Below, piece by piece: positions 17,170 through 28,595 of a DNA stretch of 64,000 nt. The stretch is taken from contig NZ_NNRI01000001.1 in the NCBI RefSeq assembly GCF_002270415.1, forward strand, positions 451,465-515,464, given 5' to 3'. The stretch is from Mesorhizobium sophorae. GTDB taxonomy: Bacteria > Pseudomonadota > Alphaproteobacteria > Rhizobiales > Rhizobiaceae. Both the position numbers and the translations under genes were made by a program. The notes under the pieces are model-generated. The model did not search any database. It saw nothing but the letters and a program-made list of their open reading frames with translations, and was not told the DNA's origin. Positions within the stretch are counted from its first letter, which is position 1; each line of letters starts with the position of its first letter.

Positions 17170-17906
17170 TTCGGGCCTCCGCCGAGATAGGCGCGCACGA
17201 CCTCCGGGTCGGCCATCACCGCTTGTGGCGCGCCGTCGGCGATGATCTTGCCGGCATCCATGCAGATCAGGCGCTCGGCCACCTGCAGCAGGATATGCAC
17301 GATGTGCTCGATCCAGACGATGCCGATCTTGCGCCGGCGCAATTCCTTGATCGTGTCGACAAGTTCGCTGGCTTCGCCATCGGTCAGGCCGCCGCCGATC
17401 TCATCGAGCAGCAGCAGCGTCGGTCTTGCGGCAAGCGCCCTTGCCAGTTCCAGCCGCTTGCGGTCGAGCAGCCCGAGCGTTTCGGCGCGCCGGTTGGCAA
17501 CGCCCAGCATGCCGCACAGTTTCAGCGAGCCGAGCGCCTCTTCATAGGCCTCGTCGCGGCCGAGACCGGCGCCGTGCGAGGCGGCGACGAAGACATTCTC
17601 GAAGGTGGTCATACCGCTGAACGGCTTTGGCACCTGGTGCGTGCGCACTAGGCCGAGCCGGCAGCGCTGCGTCGCCGGCAGTGCGGTCACATCGCCGCCC
17701 TTGAAGCTGACCGTGCCCGAGCTTGGTGGAAAAGCCCCGGCCAGCACGCTGAGCAGTGTCGTCTTGCCTGCACCATTCGGGCCGACGATGCCGACCGCCT
17801 CGTCGGCAGCCATGGTGAAGTCGACGGCATCCAGCACCACAAGTGCGCCGAAGCGCTTGTGGATAGCGGCGGCGGCGAGGATCGCCTGTTGTTGCGGATG
17901 GGTCAC
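17166..17906 (-). CDS. LivG-type ATP-binding protein of the protocatechuate-like importer
   Basis: ABC ATPase, 246 aa. Walker A GPNGAGKTT near residues 39-47; LGLVRTHQVPKPFSGMTTFENVFVAA is the LivG Q-loop region. The signature is degenerate, ETLGLLDRKRLELARAL in place of LSGG, as is usual in LivG proteins, and Walker B is LLLLDEIGGGLTDGE. It is the first gene after the binding protein, separated by 24 nt, and should form the heterodimeric motor with the LivF-type subunit. Confidence 0.9.
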   Translation of the reverse strand: MTHPQQQAILAAAAIHKRFGALVVLDAVDFTMAADEAVGIVGPNGAGKTTLLSVLAGAFPPSSGTVSFKGGDVTALPATQRCRLGLVRTHQVPKPFSGMTTFENVFVAASHGAGLGRDEAYEEALGSLKLCGMLGVANRRAETLGLLDRKRLELARALAARPTLLLLDEIGGGLTDGEASELVDTIKELRRRKIGIVWIEHIVHILLQVAERLICMDAGKIIADGAPQAVMADPEVVRAYLGGGPK

Positions 17907-17930
17907 CAGGCGATCCTCGTCAGCGGTCCA

Positions 17931-19244
17931 TCAGCCGTTGTAAGGCACAAGCTTGGCTTCGACGGGCACTTTCGGGTCCGTGGCATTCTCGGTCACGACA
18001 TAGTCGAGCGGGAACTTGGCTCCTTCCTTGGCGGCCACCCATTGCGTGCCGATGATCGGGCCGGGCGAGACATTGGCCACCGGGCCGCTGGTGAAGTCGA
18101 CCTTGCCGATCATCGTCTCGGTCTTGAGCTGGCTCAGCGCCTTGGCCACCGCGGCCTTGTCCTTGGCGTCGCTGCTTGCCTTCAGCGCTTCGAAGCCGGC
18201 GTCGAGCAGCGACATCGAGGCGCCAAGCTGCTGCGTCCACTGCTTGCCGCTCGCCGCCTCGTAGCCGTCGGCCAGCTCGGTTCCCGAAACGCCGGTCAGC
18301 GGCGACTTGTAGGGGAATGCCTTGTGCCAGTAGGCGGCACTCGAAATCTTCATGCCGAGATCGCCTAGCGCTTCGATATCCGAGGGGAACAACCCGGTCT
18401 TGGCGACCTGGCAGATCTTGATCTGCTTGATCAGCCCTTGCTGTGCCGCCTGTCGCCAGAACGCCGCGAAGTCCGGCGGGATCGGGAAGGAATTGAAGAT
18501 CTCGACGCCTTCCTGTTTGAACAGCGCGATCTGCGAGGAATAGTCGGTGGTGCCTGTTTCATAGGCGCCGGGATCGACGATGGTGAACCCTTGCTTAGCC
18601 AGCAGCGGCGCCAGATTGGCACGGATGGCGTTGCCGTCGGCGTCGTTCGGATACATGACGCCGACCTTTTTGTTGGTCTCGATCAGGTTCCATTGCGAGA
18701 TGTAGGTCTTGAAGAACTCGCCGACGCCGAAGCCGAAATGATAGGTCCATTTGAACGGCGAGGGTGCACCGGGCTTGGCGCCGCGGCCGAAATACCAGGC
18801 CTCCCAAGGCATGACTGTCGACAGGCACGGCACCCCTGCGGCTTCGCAGGCGTCGGCCACCGGGTTGATCACCTCGGGCGTCGACACGGCCAGCATCAGG
18901 TCGATGGCCTGGTTGTTGATCAGGTCCTTGGCCAACTGGCCGGCGCGCGATGGGTCGGACTGCGTGTCGTGGTCGAGGATCTCGACGTTGTACTTCTTGC
19001 CGCCCAGGTCGAGGCCGCCGGCCAGCGCCTTGCGGGCCAGATCGAGCACGTAGCCGTCTGTCTGGCCGAAACCGGCGAGCGGTCCGGTGCGCGGACTGAC
19101 GAAGCCGACCTTGAGCGTGTCTCCAGCTTGAGCAAAAGCTTTGCCGCCAAGCGCGAGCGCCGTGCCGCCGGCAATCGATGTGGCGATGAACTGGCGTCGC
19201 GATAGGCCCGTAGTGGTGGATCTGCTGCCAATGCCGTGGGTCAT
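17931..19244 (-). CDS. pcaM: Substrate-binding protein of a protocatechuate-like ABC importer (PcaM-like)
   Basis: Periplasmic type 1 binding protein, 437 aa. The N-terminus carries a twin-arginine signal, SRRQFIATS followed by a hydrophobic stretch and AFA|QAG, so export through Tat is likely. Binding-fold phrases include VGFVSPRTGPLAGFGQ and LSTVMPWEAWYFGRG, the latter unlike amino-acid LivJ proteins. Start at 19244 has GGGAGG 6 nt upstream. It heads the transporter operon and its promoter has a PcaQ-type box. In S. meliloti PcaQ controls a protocatechuate importer of this architecture. The symbol is given by that analogy, not by alignment. Confidence 0.8.
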   Translation of the reverse strand: MTHGIGSRSTTTGLSRRQFIATSIAGGTALALGGKAFAQAGDTLKVGFVSPRTGPLAGFGQTDGYVLDLARKALAGGLDLGGKKYNVEILDHDTQSDPSRAGQLAKDLINNQAIDLMLAVSTPEVINPVADACEAAGVPCLSTVMPWEAWYFGRGAKPGAPSPFKWTYHFGFGVGEFFKTYISQWNLIETNKKVGVMYPNDADGNAIRANLAPLLAKQGFTIVDPGAYETGTTDYSSQIALFKQEGVEIFNSFPIPPDFAAFWRQAAQQGLIKQIKICQVAKTGLFPSDIEALGDLGMKISSAAYWHKAFPYKSPLTGVSGTELADGYEAASGKQWTQQLGASMSLLDAGFEALKASSDAKDKAAVAKALSQLKTETMIGKVDFTSGPVANVSPGPIIGTQWVAAKEGAKFPLDYVVTENATDPKVPVEAKLVPYNG

Positions 19245-19263
19245 ATTTTCCTCCCTCTGTGGC

Positions 19264-19340
19264 TCCTCCATCGTCACATTGCACCACCGGTTTGGTTCGG
19301 TAAAATGATATTTTGCGGTGTTTCATTAACCCCTGGGTTA
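19264..19340 (-). promoter_or_regulatory. PcaQ-controlled promoter of the transporter operon (copy B)
   Basis: A 77-bp block that reads leftward into pcaM and matches the block before pcaD in inverted orientation without gaps; I count 13 mismatches. It starts with a PcaQ-type box, CTAACC-CAGG-GGTTAA on the minus strand (19326-19341). A shared 24-bp AT-rich core follows, then GTGCAATGTG, and it ends at GATGGAGGA. It probably contains operator, promoter and leader. Confidence 0.8.
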
Positions 19341-19387
19341 GGAAACTGCCCTGCCGAGACGACGTCCGGTTGGAATGTTCCGAGGCT

Positions 19388-20305
19388 TCAGCTGCCTTGC
19401 CTGGCCGCTTCGCGGATGGTCTGCAGTAGGATCGAGAAGGCCGGCGAGGGCGCCGTGTCGGTCCGCATCGTCAGGCCGACCGGGCCCTTGGTTTCCTCAG
19501 TGTTGACCGGCAAGGCGACGAAGGCACCGCTGCCCAGTTCATTGGCAACGACGCCGGCCGAAATGATCCAGACGGCATTGCTCTGCCGCAGGAAGGCACG
19601 ACCGAACGAGTCCGAGACGGTTTCGATCTCGGTTGCCGGCGCGGTCATGCCGTTGGTGATGAACAGCCGGTCGACGAAGGGACGGATGACGGATTCCCGC
19701 GTCGGCATCAGCATCGGGAATTCGTCGAGGCGCGCGAACACGTCCTGCTCGGGATCAAGCAGCGGATGTCCCGCTCGCACCACGAACAGCACCTGTTCGG
19801 AGTAGAGGTGCTCGAAGAAGAAGCCGGTCATGTTCTCCGGCGCTGCCAGCCGCCCGACAACGAGATCGAGCGCGCCGGTGCGCAATTGTTCGAGCAGCAC
19901 CGCGTTCTCGCCGGTGACGATCTTGATCGCCGCCCCGGTGCCCTCCTTGAGGAACAGGGTCATGGCAAGCGGCATCACCCGCGCCGACACCGTCGGCAGC
20001 GCGCCGATGCGGATCGGGTGCCGGTTGACCGCCCCATCCTGCCGAACGGAATCGACGCCTTGCCTGAGCGCCGTGATCGCCGTGCCGGCATGGCGAAGGA
20101 AGATCTCGCCGATGCGCGTCAGCCTGATGCCGCGGCCATCGCGTTCGACCACCGCGACGCCGAGCGCCTCTTCCAGTTCGCGCAACGTCTTGGTCACCGC
20201 CGGTGGGCTGACATGCAGCAAATCGGCCGCTCGCGCCACGCTTCCTTGCCGTGCAACTTCCAGGAATGCCTGGAGGTGACGGAACCGGATGCGGCTCTCG
20301 GACAT
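19388..20305 (-). CDS. pcaQ: LysR-type regulator PcaQ
   Basis: LysR-family activator of protocatechuate genes, 305 aa. The helix-turn-helix lies at about residues 8-67 (FRHLQAFLEVARQGSVARAADLLHVSPPAVTKTLRELE), followed by a periplasmic-binding-type effector domain (IRIGALPTVSARVMPLAM). In rhizobia the co-inducer is beta-carboxy-cis,cis-muconate or related intermediates. It is divergent to pcaD and lies upstream of the transporter operon, so both targets flank it. The MSESRIRF start at 20305 matches the family N-terminus. The PcaQ box at 20313-20328 is only 8 nt from this start, so binding there should repress pcaQ itself. Confidence 0.92.
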   Translation of the reverse strand: MSESRIRFRHLQAFLEVARQGSVARAADLLHVSPPAVTKTLRELEEALGVAVVERDGRGIRLTRIGEIFLRHAGTAITALRQGVDSVRQDGAVNRHPIRIGALPTVSARVMPLAMTLFLKEGTGAAIKIVTGENAVLLEQLRTGALDLVVGRLAAPENMTGFFFEHLYSEQVLFVVRAGHPLLDPEQDVFARLDEFPMLMPTRESVIRPFVDRLFITNGMTAPATEIETVSDSFGRAFLRQSNAVWIISAGVVANELGSGAFVALPVNTEETKGPVGLTMRTDTAPSPAFSILLQTIREAARQGS

Positions 20306-20312
20306 GGATTTG

Positions 20313-20390
20313 ATAACCCCTAAGTTAATGAAACGGCGCAAAATATCATTTTACCGAACCAAATGCCTTGTGCAATGTGGAGATGGAGGA
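20313..20390 (+). promoter_or_regulatory. PcaQ-controlled promoter of pcaDCHGB-pobA (copy A)
   Basis: The PcaQ-type box ATAACC-CCTA-AGTTAA (20313-20328) fits the published rhizobial pattern ATAACC-N4-GGTTAA with one mismatch. The 77-bp block 20314-20390 continues to the ribosome site GGAGGA of pcaD and is the partner of the block upstream of pcaM. The AT-rich middle probably holds the -35 and -10 elements. Confidence 0.82.
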
Positions 20391-20398
20391 TCGAAATC

Positions 20399-21208
20399 GT
20401 GCCATTCGTCACCATCGGCGGCATCACGCTGCATCACCGTCACGTCAGGGCGAACGGCAGTGCGCGCCCGATCGTGTTCATCAATTCGCTCGGCACCGAC
20501 TTCCGGATCTGGGACGAAATTGTATCGGCTCTTGATGGGGAAATGCCCTTGCTGGTCTATGACAAGCGCGGCCACGGCCTGTCCGACATCGGCGACATCA
20601 GGTCGATCGACGATCATGTCGACGATCTCTCGGCGCTCCTCGATCATTTCGGGTTGGAGAAGGTCGTACTGTGCGGCCTGTCGGTGGGCGGCATGGTCGC
20701 GCAAGGCCTCTATGCCCGGCGACCCGAGATCGTCCAGGCCATGATCCTATGCGACACGGCCCACAAGATCGGCACGACGGACAGCTGGAACACGCGCATC
20801 GCAACGGTCGAAAGCAAAGGGATCCAGGAGATTGCCGATGGTGTGCTCAAAGTGTGGTTCACCCCCAGCTTCCACGCAACGCGTTCAGCCGAGGTCGACG
20901 GCTACTGGAACATGCTGACCAGGCAGGCGCTCGCCGGCTATCTCGGGACATGCGCGGCCGTTCGCGACGCCGATTTCACCGAGGCCGCGCGCCGTATCTC
21001 CGTACCGACGCTTTGCATCGCCGGTGATCAGGACGGCTCGACGCCTCCCGATCTTGTCCGCTCGCTGGCCGCTCTCATTCCTGGCGCGCGCTTCGAGATC
21101 ATCCGCGACGCCGGACATATTCCCTGTGTCGAACAGCCCGAAGCACTTGTCGCCCTGATCCGCCATTTTATCGCATCGCTTGCCCTTGGAGCCGAAACCC
21201 ATGGATGA
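20399..21208 (+). CDS. pcaD: 3-oxoadipate enol-lactonase
   Basis: Alpha/beta hydrolase, 269 aa, that opens 3-oxoadipate enol-lactone to 3-oxoadipate (EC 3.1.1.24). Nucleophile elbow GLSVGG with Ser near residue 95, oxyanion region FINSLGTD, catalytic His in DAGHIPCVEQP near residue 246. Translation starts at GTG 20399 (VPFVTIGG), with GGAGGA 8 nt upstream; the longer open frame would run into the promoter. It is the first gene of the pca operon, and its last 8 nt overlap pcaC. Confidence 0.95.
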   Translation: MPFVTIGGITLHHRHVRANGSARPIVFINSLGTDFRIWDEIVSALDGEMPLLVYDKRGHGLSDIGDIRSIDDHVDDLSALLDHFGLEKVVLCGLSVGGMVAQGLYARRPEIVQAMILCDTAHKIGTTDSWNTRIATVESKGIQEIADGVLKVWFTPSFHATRSAEVDGYWNMLTRQALAGYLGTCAAVRDADFTEAARRISVPTLCIAGDQDGSTPPDLVRSLAALIPGARFEIIRDAGHIPCVEQPEALVALIRHFIASLALGAETHG

Positions 21209-21608
21209 AGTCCCCGGCAACACCGCCAGATATCGCACGGGCCTTGGCGTACGGCGGTCCGTGCTCGGCGATCCGCATGTCGACCGGGCCGAGGTCGCCG
21301 CCACCGGTTTCGACCAGCCTTTCCAGGAGCTGATCACCGAGGCCGCCTGGGGGACGGTGTGGGCACGGCCGGGCTTCACCAAGCGCGAGCGCTCGATCGT
21401 CACGCTGGCGCTGCTGGCAGCACTCGGCCATGATGAGGAGGTCGCCATGCATGTGCGCGCCACCGCCAACACCGGTGCCTCGCGCGACGACATCTGCGAA
21501 GCGTTCCTGCATGTCGCCATCTATGCCGGCGTGCCGGCCGCCAACCGTGCCTTCAAGATCGCCAAGGACGTGTTTTCGGAAATGGACGGAGCCAAGAATG
21601 CCCGCTGA
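21201..21608 (+). CDS. pcaC: 4-carboxymuconolactone decarboxylase
   Basis: Small all-helical decarboxylase, 135 aa, converting 4-carboxymuconolactone to the enol-lactone (EC 4.1.1.44). The core is [30 protein letters not shown], with the conserved Glu and His, followed by [26 protein letters not shown]. The start MDEVPG at 21201 lies inside the pcaD 3' end, and its stop overlaps pcaH by 11 nt. It is a separate PcaC protein, not the PcaL fusion of some actinobacteria. Confidence 0.95.
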   Translation: MDEVPGNTARYRTGLGVRRSVLGDPHVDRAEVAATGFDQPFQELITEAAWGTVWARPGFTKRERSIVTLALLAALGHDEEVAMHVRATANTGASRDDICEAFLHVAIYAGVPAANRAFKIAKDVFSEMDGAKNAR

Positions 21609-22353
21609 GTCCGGATCGAACCGGAAGCCCGAGACCGGCGCCTTTTTCCAGCGCGACCGGACCTGGCATCCGCCGGCGCTGACGCCGAACTACAAGACTT
21701 CCGTGTTGCGTTCGCCGCAGAAGGCACTGCTCGCCTTAGACAACACGCTGTCGGAGATTGCCGGCCCGGTCTTCGGTCACGCTATGCTCGGCGAACTCGA
21801 TGGCGACCTGATCCACAATTTCGCCAGACCCGGCGAGAGCGCCATCGGCGAGCGCATCATCATCCATGGGCGGGTGCTCGATGAACGTGGCGTTGGCGTG
21901 CCCGGCGCACTGCTCGAATTCTGGCAGGCCAATGCCGGCGGCCGCTACCGCCACAAGAAGGACGGCTACCTGGCGCCGCTCGACCCGAACTTCGGCGGCT
22001 GCGGCCGCGCCATCACCAGTGAGGATGGCGGCTATGCCTTTCGCACCGTCAAGCCCGGTCCCTATCCCTGGCCGAACGGGCCGAACGACTGGCGGCCATC
22101 GCACATCCATTTTTCGGTCTTCGGCCATGGCTTCGCGCAACGGCTGATCACGCAGATGTATTTCGAGGGCGACCCGCTGATCTGGCACTGCCCCATCGCG
22201 CGCGGCATTCCCGACAAGGCAGCGATCGAAACGCTGATCGCTGCGCTCGACATGCAATCGACCATCCCCTTCGACGCGCGCGCCTACAAGTTCGACATCG
22301 TGCTGCGCGGGCGCCGCTCCTCGCTGTTCGAAAACAGGCTGGAGGGCAATTGA
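21598..22353 (+). CDS. pcaH: Protocatechuate 3,4-dioxygenase beta subunit
   Basis: Catalytic subunit of the intradiol ring-cleaving dioxygenase (EC 1.13.11.3), 251 aa. The four non-haem Fe(III) ligands are visible: Tyr117 (GRYRHK), Tyr156 (PGPYPWPN), His169 and His171 ([11 protein letters not shown]). The start MPAESGS at 21598 overlaps pcaC by 11 nt; the longer open frame is a shadow of pcaC. It pairs with PcaG, whose start is coupled to its stop (TGATG). Confidence 0.95.
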   Translation: MPAESGSNRKPETGAFFQRDRTWHPPALTPNYKTSVLRSPQKALLALDNTLSEIAGPVFGHAMLGELDGDLIHNFARPGESAIGERIIIHGRVLDERGVGVPGALLEFWQANAGGRYRHKKDGYLAPLDPNFGGCGRAITSEDGGYAFRTVKPGPYPWPNGPNDWRPSHIHFSVFGHGFAQRLITQMYFEGDPLIWHCPIARGIPDKAAIETLIAALDMQSTIPFDARAYKFDIVLRGRRSSLFENRLEGN

Positions 22354-22967
22354 TGGCCCAGTCGCTCGACCGGCTCAGGGAAAGCCCCTCGCAAACCGCG
22401 GGACCCTACGTCCATATCGGGCTGACGCCGAATTTCTGCGGCATCGGCGGTGTCTACCCAAGCGATCTTGGCGCCGCCATGGTCAACGACAAGACCAGGG
22501 GCGACCGCATCGGCCTGCGCATCCGCGTGCTCGACGGCACCGGCACGCCGCTCAAGGACGCGCTGATCGAAATATGGCAGGCGGATGCCGACGGGCTCTA
22601 CAATTCGCCGGCGGAACTGCGCGGCACGGCCGATCCGAATTTCATCGGTTGGGGCCGTTGCCCGACAGACATGGACACCGGCCTGTGCACGTTCGACACC
22701 ATCAAGCCGGGTCGCGTGCCTTTCGCCGATGGCCGCCTGATGGCGCCGCATATCACGCTCTGGATCGTCGCCCGTGGCATCAATCTCGGCCTGCACACAC
22801 GGCTCTATTTTTCCGACGAGGAGAAGGCCAATGCGCAGGATCCGATCCTGGCGCGCATCGAGCACCGCATCCGCGTGCCGACGCTGATCGCCGAGCGCAC
22901 CGGCGATATTTATGTCTTCGACGTCCATCTCCAGGGGGAGAAGGAAACGGTCTTCTTCGACAGCTAG
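22353..22967 (+). CDS. pcaG: Protocatechuate 3,4-dioxygenase alpha subunit
   Basis: Non-catalytic partner subunit of PcaH, 204 aa. SPSQTAGPYVHIGLTP is the typical N-terminus. The intradiol fold is recognisable in LIEIWQADADGLY and GWGRCPTD, but the iron-ligand His pair is absent (MAPHITLWIVARG), as expected for alpha. ATG 22353 is preferred over the TTG at 22350 because GGAGGG lies 6 nt upstream and it overlaps the pcaH stop by one base. Confidence 0.95.
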   Translation: MAQSLDRLRESPSQTAGPYVHIGLTPNFCGIGGVYPSDLGAAMVNDKTRGDRIGLRIRVLDGTGTPLKDALIEIWQADADGLYNSPAELRGTADPNFIGWGRCPTDMDTGLCTFDTIKPGRVPFADGRLMAPHITLWIVARGINLGLHTRLYFSDEEKANAQDPILARIEHRIRVPTLIAERTGDIYVFDVHLQGEKETVFFDS

Positions 22968-22979
22968 GAGGCCCGCGCC

Positions 22980-25599
<2,620 letters not shown>

Positions 25600-25789
25600 G
25601 CAAATTCTCCTTGAGTCAACTGACCTGACCAATAATTTGTACCGGGAGCAGTAAGAGAGTCGCCATGAGATACGCCGAGCTGGCGCTCAATTGCGACATT
25701 CGGCGCTAGTGATTGTTCGCGAACGGGGAGTTGTTTTGGCCTTGGCGGCCATCAGATTGGCGCTTCGCCTTTATGAGTCCGCGGCCTGA

Positions 25790-25836
25790 TGCAGGTCGGC
25801 CCAAAAGTGGTCCCGGTCTTGGGACAACGACATGCA
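25790..25836. repeat. Palindromic intergenic element, rhizobial type B
   Basis: Inverted arms TGCAGGTCG (25790-25798) and CGACATGCA (25828-25836), with inner CCCAA/TTGGG pairing. I recognise the minus-strand form (TGCATGTCGTTGTCCC) as a frequent dispersed element of Mesorhizobium genomes. It lies in the 288-nt gap between the GFA and NUDIX genes; nothing else in that gap looks coding. Confidence 0.7.
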
Positions 25837-25887
25837 TAAAACATAGCCTCAAAGCGCGGCGCGCTAAAAGGGCCGCACCGCCGGCGA

Positions 25888-26361
25888 TCATCGTTCAGCG
25901 TCTTTTTGCCTTGCAAAATCCGACAGCATCGGCCGCTGCCCCTTGAGGATCTTGACCTCGGCCTCGGGCAAGGTGAACCAGCCGGCCCTGTCGACTTCCG
26001 GGAATTCCTTCATTGATCCCGACCTTGGCGGCCATTCCATGGTGAAGGTGTTGCTCCTGATGGCTGCCACATCGATGTCGATACGCGCCTCGACGGACCA
26101 CGCCATGACGATCTTTCCACCCGGCTGCCTGTAGTCGCCGAGCCGCGTGAAGGGACCATCGATCTTGATGCCGAGCTCTTCCTCGGTCTCGCGTCGCGCC
26201 GCCGACAACTCGTCCTCGTTTTCGTCAACGAGGCCCTTCGGTATCGACCACGCACCATCGTCCTTCTTCGCCCAGAACGGTCCGCCCGGATGAACCAGCA
26301 GCACCCTGAGATCGCCCTTGTTTCGACTGTGGATCAGCAACCCCGCACTACGTTTTGCCAT
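25888..26361 (-). CDS. NUDIX hydrolase
   Basis: 157-aa NUDIX-domain protein, probably a nucleotide or dinucleoside-polyphosphate pyrophosphohydrolase. The NUDIX box at about residues 43-65 matches Gx5Ex7REUxEExGU exactly (GLVDENEDELSAARRETEEELGI), preceded by WSIPKG. The form with AGLLIHSRNKGDLRVLLVHPGGP resembles small hydrolases related to diadenosine-tetraphosphatases. It stands alone and is unlinked in function to the neighbours; the substrate is unknown. Confidence 0.9.
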   Translation of the reverse strand: MAKRSAGLLIHSRNKGDLRVLLVHPGGPFWAKKDDGAWSIPKGLVDENEDELSAARRETEEELGIKIDGPFTRLGDYRQPGGKIVMAWSVEARIDIDVAAIRSNTFTMEWPPRSGSMKEFPEVDRAGWFTLPEAEVKILKGQRPMLSDFARQKDAER

Positions 26362-26550
26362 TTTTTAATGTCCGTTTGTAAAGCTGATTACGAAGGCGGC
26401 GGTCCACCGATTCCCCTGGATCATGGGCGCCGACCTTGCGCCGAATGATTGCGACGCTATGTCAGGTGCGACTGCATTGCTCCTCACCCGCGAGTCCGGC
26501 AATCTGACCATCGCTTATTTGGCGGCTCGAAGGCTAGATGAGGCGTGACG

Positions 26551-27084
26551 ATGCAACTCGGTCTTATTGGCTACTACAGCGACTTCGTGGTGTATCCGCT
26601 GGTGATCGCCGTGCTGGCAGTGGCCGGGTTGATCGAGGCCGGCGAAGACAATGCGCCGGGCTGGATAGTCACTGTCGTCGCCTGCCTCTTGCTCTGGACG
26701 CTGACCGAATACGTCCTGCACAGGTTCGTCCTGCACCACATCCCCTACATCAAGGACCTGCATGATCGTCATCATGTCGAGGAGCGCAGTTCGGTGGGCA
26801 CGCCGACCTGGCTAAGTCTGGGAGTGCATGCGCTGGTCGCGTTTTTCCCGGTCTGGATGATTTCAGGTTTCGCCGCCGCAAGCGCTGTAAGTTGCGGACT
26901 GATGCTGGGCTACCTCTGGTACATCAGCGTCCATCACATGATCCATCATTGGCACCCCTCCCATCCGAGTTATCTCTACACACTCAAGCGCCGTCACGCC
27001 GTGCATCATCATGTCGACGAAACGGTCAATTTCGGTGTCACGTCCATATTCTGGGATCGTGTTTTCGGCACGGCGCGGCCCTGA
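26551..27084 (+). CDS. Fatty-acid hydroxylase / sterol desaturase family membrane protein
   Basis: Di-iron membrane hydroxylase, 177 aa from ATG 26551 (a GTG two codons earlier is also possible). Hydrophobic segments lie at about residues 10-25, 33-52 and 88-125. The histidine clusters HRFVLHH, HDRHHVEE, HHMIHHWHPSH and RRHAVHHH follow the HX3-4H/HX2-3HH/HX2-3HH pattern of the superfamily and should hold two irons at the cytoplasmic face. The protein is short for the family (typically 200-300). Likely lipid tail or carotenoid-type hydroxylation, not further assignable. Confidence 0.82.
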   Translation: MQLGLIGYYSDFVVYPLVIAVLAVAGLIEAGEDNAPGWIVTVVACLLLWTLTEYVLHRFVLHHIPYIKDLHDRHHVEERSSVGTPTWLSLGVHALVAFFPVWMISGFAAASAVSCGLMLGYLWYISVHHMIHHWHPSHPSYLYTLKRRHAVHHHVDETVNFGVTSIFWDRVFGTARP

Positions 27085-27109
27085 AGCCAGGGGCACGTGC
27101 TTCGGTCGT

Positions 27110-28135
27110 TCAACGCCTTTTTCCGCGAGCGCCGGGGGATTTGGCTCCGCGAGGTCCGCTCTGAACCGGCGTGTTGCTCTGGTTTTCGTCGGACAGTTTC
27201 CGCCAGCGGGCAAGACGCTCCGGATCGAGCGTGCCTGCCTTCAAGGCGGCCTGCACCGCGCAGCCCGGTTCATGCACGTGGGTGCAGTCGCGGAACTTGC
27301 AGAGCGGCGCGAGCTCGGTGATTTCTGCAAACAGCGTGTCGATCCCATAGGCGACGTCGCTGACCTGCAGCGTCCGCATTCCCGGCGTATCGATCACCCA
27401 GCCGCCACCGGCAATGGCGTGCAGCGACCGCGACGTGGTGGTGTGGCGCCCCTTGGCGTCGTGTTCACGGATGTCTCCGGTCTGTTGCGGCAAGCGCTGG
27501 GCCGATCCGGCCAGCGTGTTGACCAGCGTCGATTTGCCGACGCCGGAGGAACCGACCAGCGCGACCGTCTCGCCGGCACCGCACCAGGCGACGAGCGCGG
27601 TCGCCGCATCCGATGTGCGCGGGTTCAGCGTCACCACCGCCAGGCCGCGCTGCAGCGCGGCAGCCTGCCGCTGATACGCCTCGGCATCGGCGGCGGTATC
27701 GGCCTTGGTCAACAGGATCACCGGCGTCGTTCCGGCTTCGTTGGCCAGCGCCAGATAGCGCTCGAGCCGGGCTGGATTGAAGTCGGCATTGCATGAGGTG
27801 ACGATGAACAGCGTGTCGACATTGGCCGCTGCCAGCTGCGGCACCCTGCCGCCCTGGGTGCGGCGTTCCAGCACCGTCTTGCGGGTCAGGCGGCGCTGCA
27901 CAAGCCACTCATGCGCGTCGACGAGCACCCAGTCGCCGACGGCGTAGTCACCGGTGTTCGCCTGCGCCGGCAGCGTCATCTCGATTGGCCCTGCCTGGGA
28001 CAGGCCGGTCAGGCGGTCGCGATGGACCGTGGCAATCCGCGCAGGGACGAGATTGGCTTCGTCGGGCTCGAGCTGGTCGCCGAAAAAATCCGTCCAGCCC
28101 AGGCTGGCGAGAGATAGCGTGGAGGGATCCGTCAC
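27110..28135 (-). CDS. rsgA: Ribosome biogenesis GTPase RsgA
   Basis: Circularly permuted GTPase that checks maturation of the 30S subunit, about 341 aa. The OB-fold region precedes the G domain; G4 is LLTKAD, G1 is VGSSGVGKSTLVNTL and G3 is IDTPGMRTL, so G4 comes before G1 as in YjeQ/RsgA. The zinc knuckle is CKFRDCTHVHEPGC. The start is uncertain: the frame is open to 28252, but family length and the LASLGWTDFF N-terminus favour the GTG at 28135, though no clear ribosome site precedes it. It converges with the hydroxylase gene. Confidence 0.88.
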   Translation of the reverse strand: MTDPSTLSLASLGWTDFFGDQLEPDEANLVPARIATVHRDRLTGLSQAGPIEMTLPAQANTGDYAVGDWVLVDAHEWLVQRRLTRKTVLERRTQGGRVPQLAAANVDTLFIVTSCNADFNPARLERYLALANEAGTTPVILLTKADTAADAEAYQRQAAALQRGLAVVTLNPRTSDAATALVAWCGAGETVALVGSSGVGKSTLVNTLAGSAQRLPQQTGDIREHDAKGRHTTTSRSLHAIAGGGWVIDTPGMRTLQVSDVAYGIDTLFAEITELAPLCKFRDCTHVHEPGCAVQAALKAGTLDPERLARWRKLSDENQSNTPVQSGPRGAKSPGARGKRR

Positions 28136-28595
28136 GGCTTTGCCCGGGGGTACGGCGTCGCAGACATCGGGCAGGATCCCTGGCAGGTGGGGCGTGAACG
28201 GGGCGGGGGCGATTGCCCAGCCGTGTATGGGCGGCATGGCGGCATTTGGCAAGCCGGACCCTCGCCGAGGGCCCGCGCGGCAAGCAAGGCATCGTCAAGG
28301 TCGAGGCGCCGACCCGCCACGACCTTGACGACGCTGCCGATGCGCACCGCGATCTGGACTCCCGAGCACGACGGGAGCCTTCGTTCCGCAGCCGAAGTTC
28401 TGATCGAGGAATGTCATTTTTCGTATCGTAAACAAATAAATTGACGCTCGTAATGTTTTCGCGCTGTACTGGAAACTGTGAAAATTGACTGAATAAGTTC
28501 GGCCAGGCATTGCCGCCCTCGGACAACGGCCGCATGACTGGTGACGGGCGGATCGTTCCGATCGGCGGGTGTGGGCAAGAGGGACCTGACGTTCG
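28136..28595. other. Non-coding interval upstream of the LacI-type regulator gene
   Basis: The left 120 nt are open in the rsgA frame but unlikely to be coding. Positions 28250-28390 are GC-rich and give no convincing protein. Positions 28405-28500 are clearly AT-richer and are the likely promoter region for the LacI-type gene. I see no operator or RNA that I can name. Confidence 0.4.

Noticed and set aside
25706..25891. Small open frames between the GFA and NUDIX genes
   Set aside because: They run over the palindromic repeat and have no ribosome site or protein-like pattern.
28213..28444. Possible small proteins on both strands upstream of the LacI-type gene
   Set aside because: No start signals or recognisable motifs; both strands are open because of high GC.
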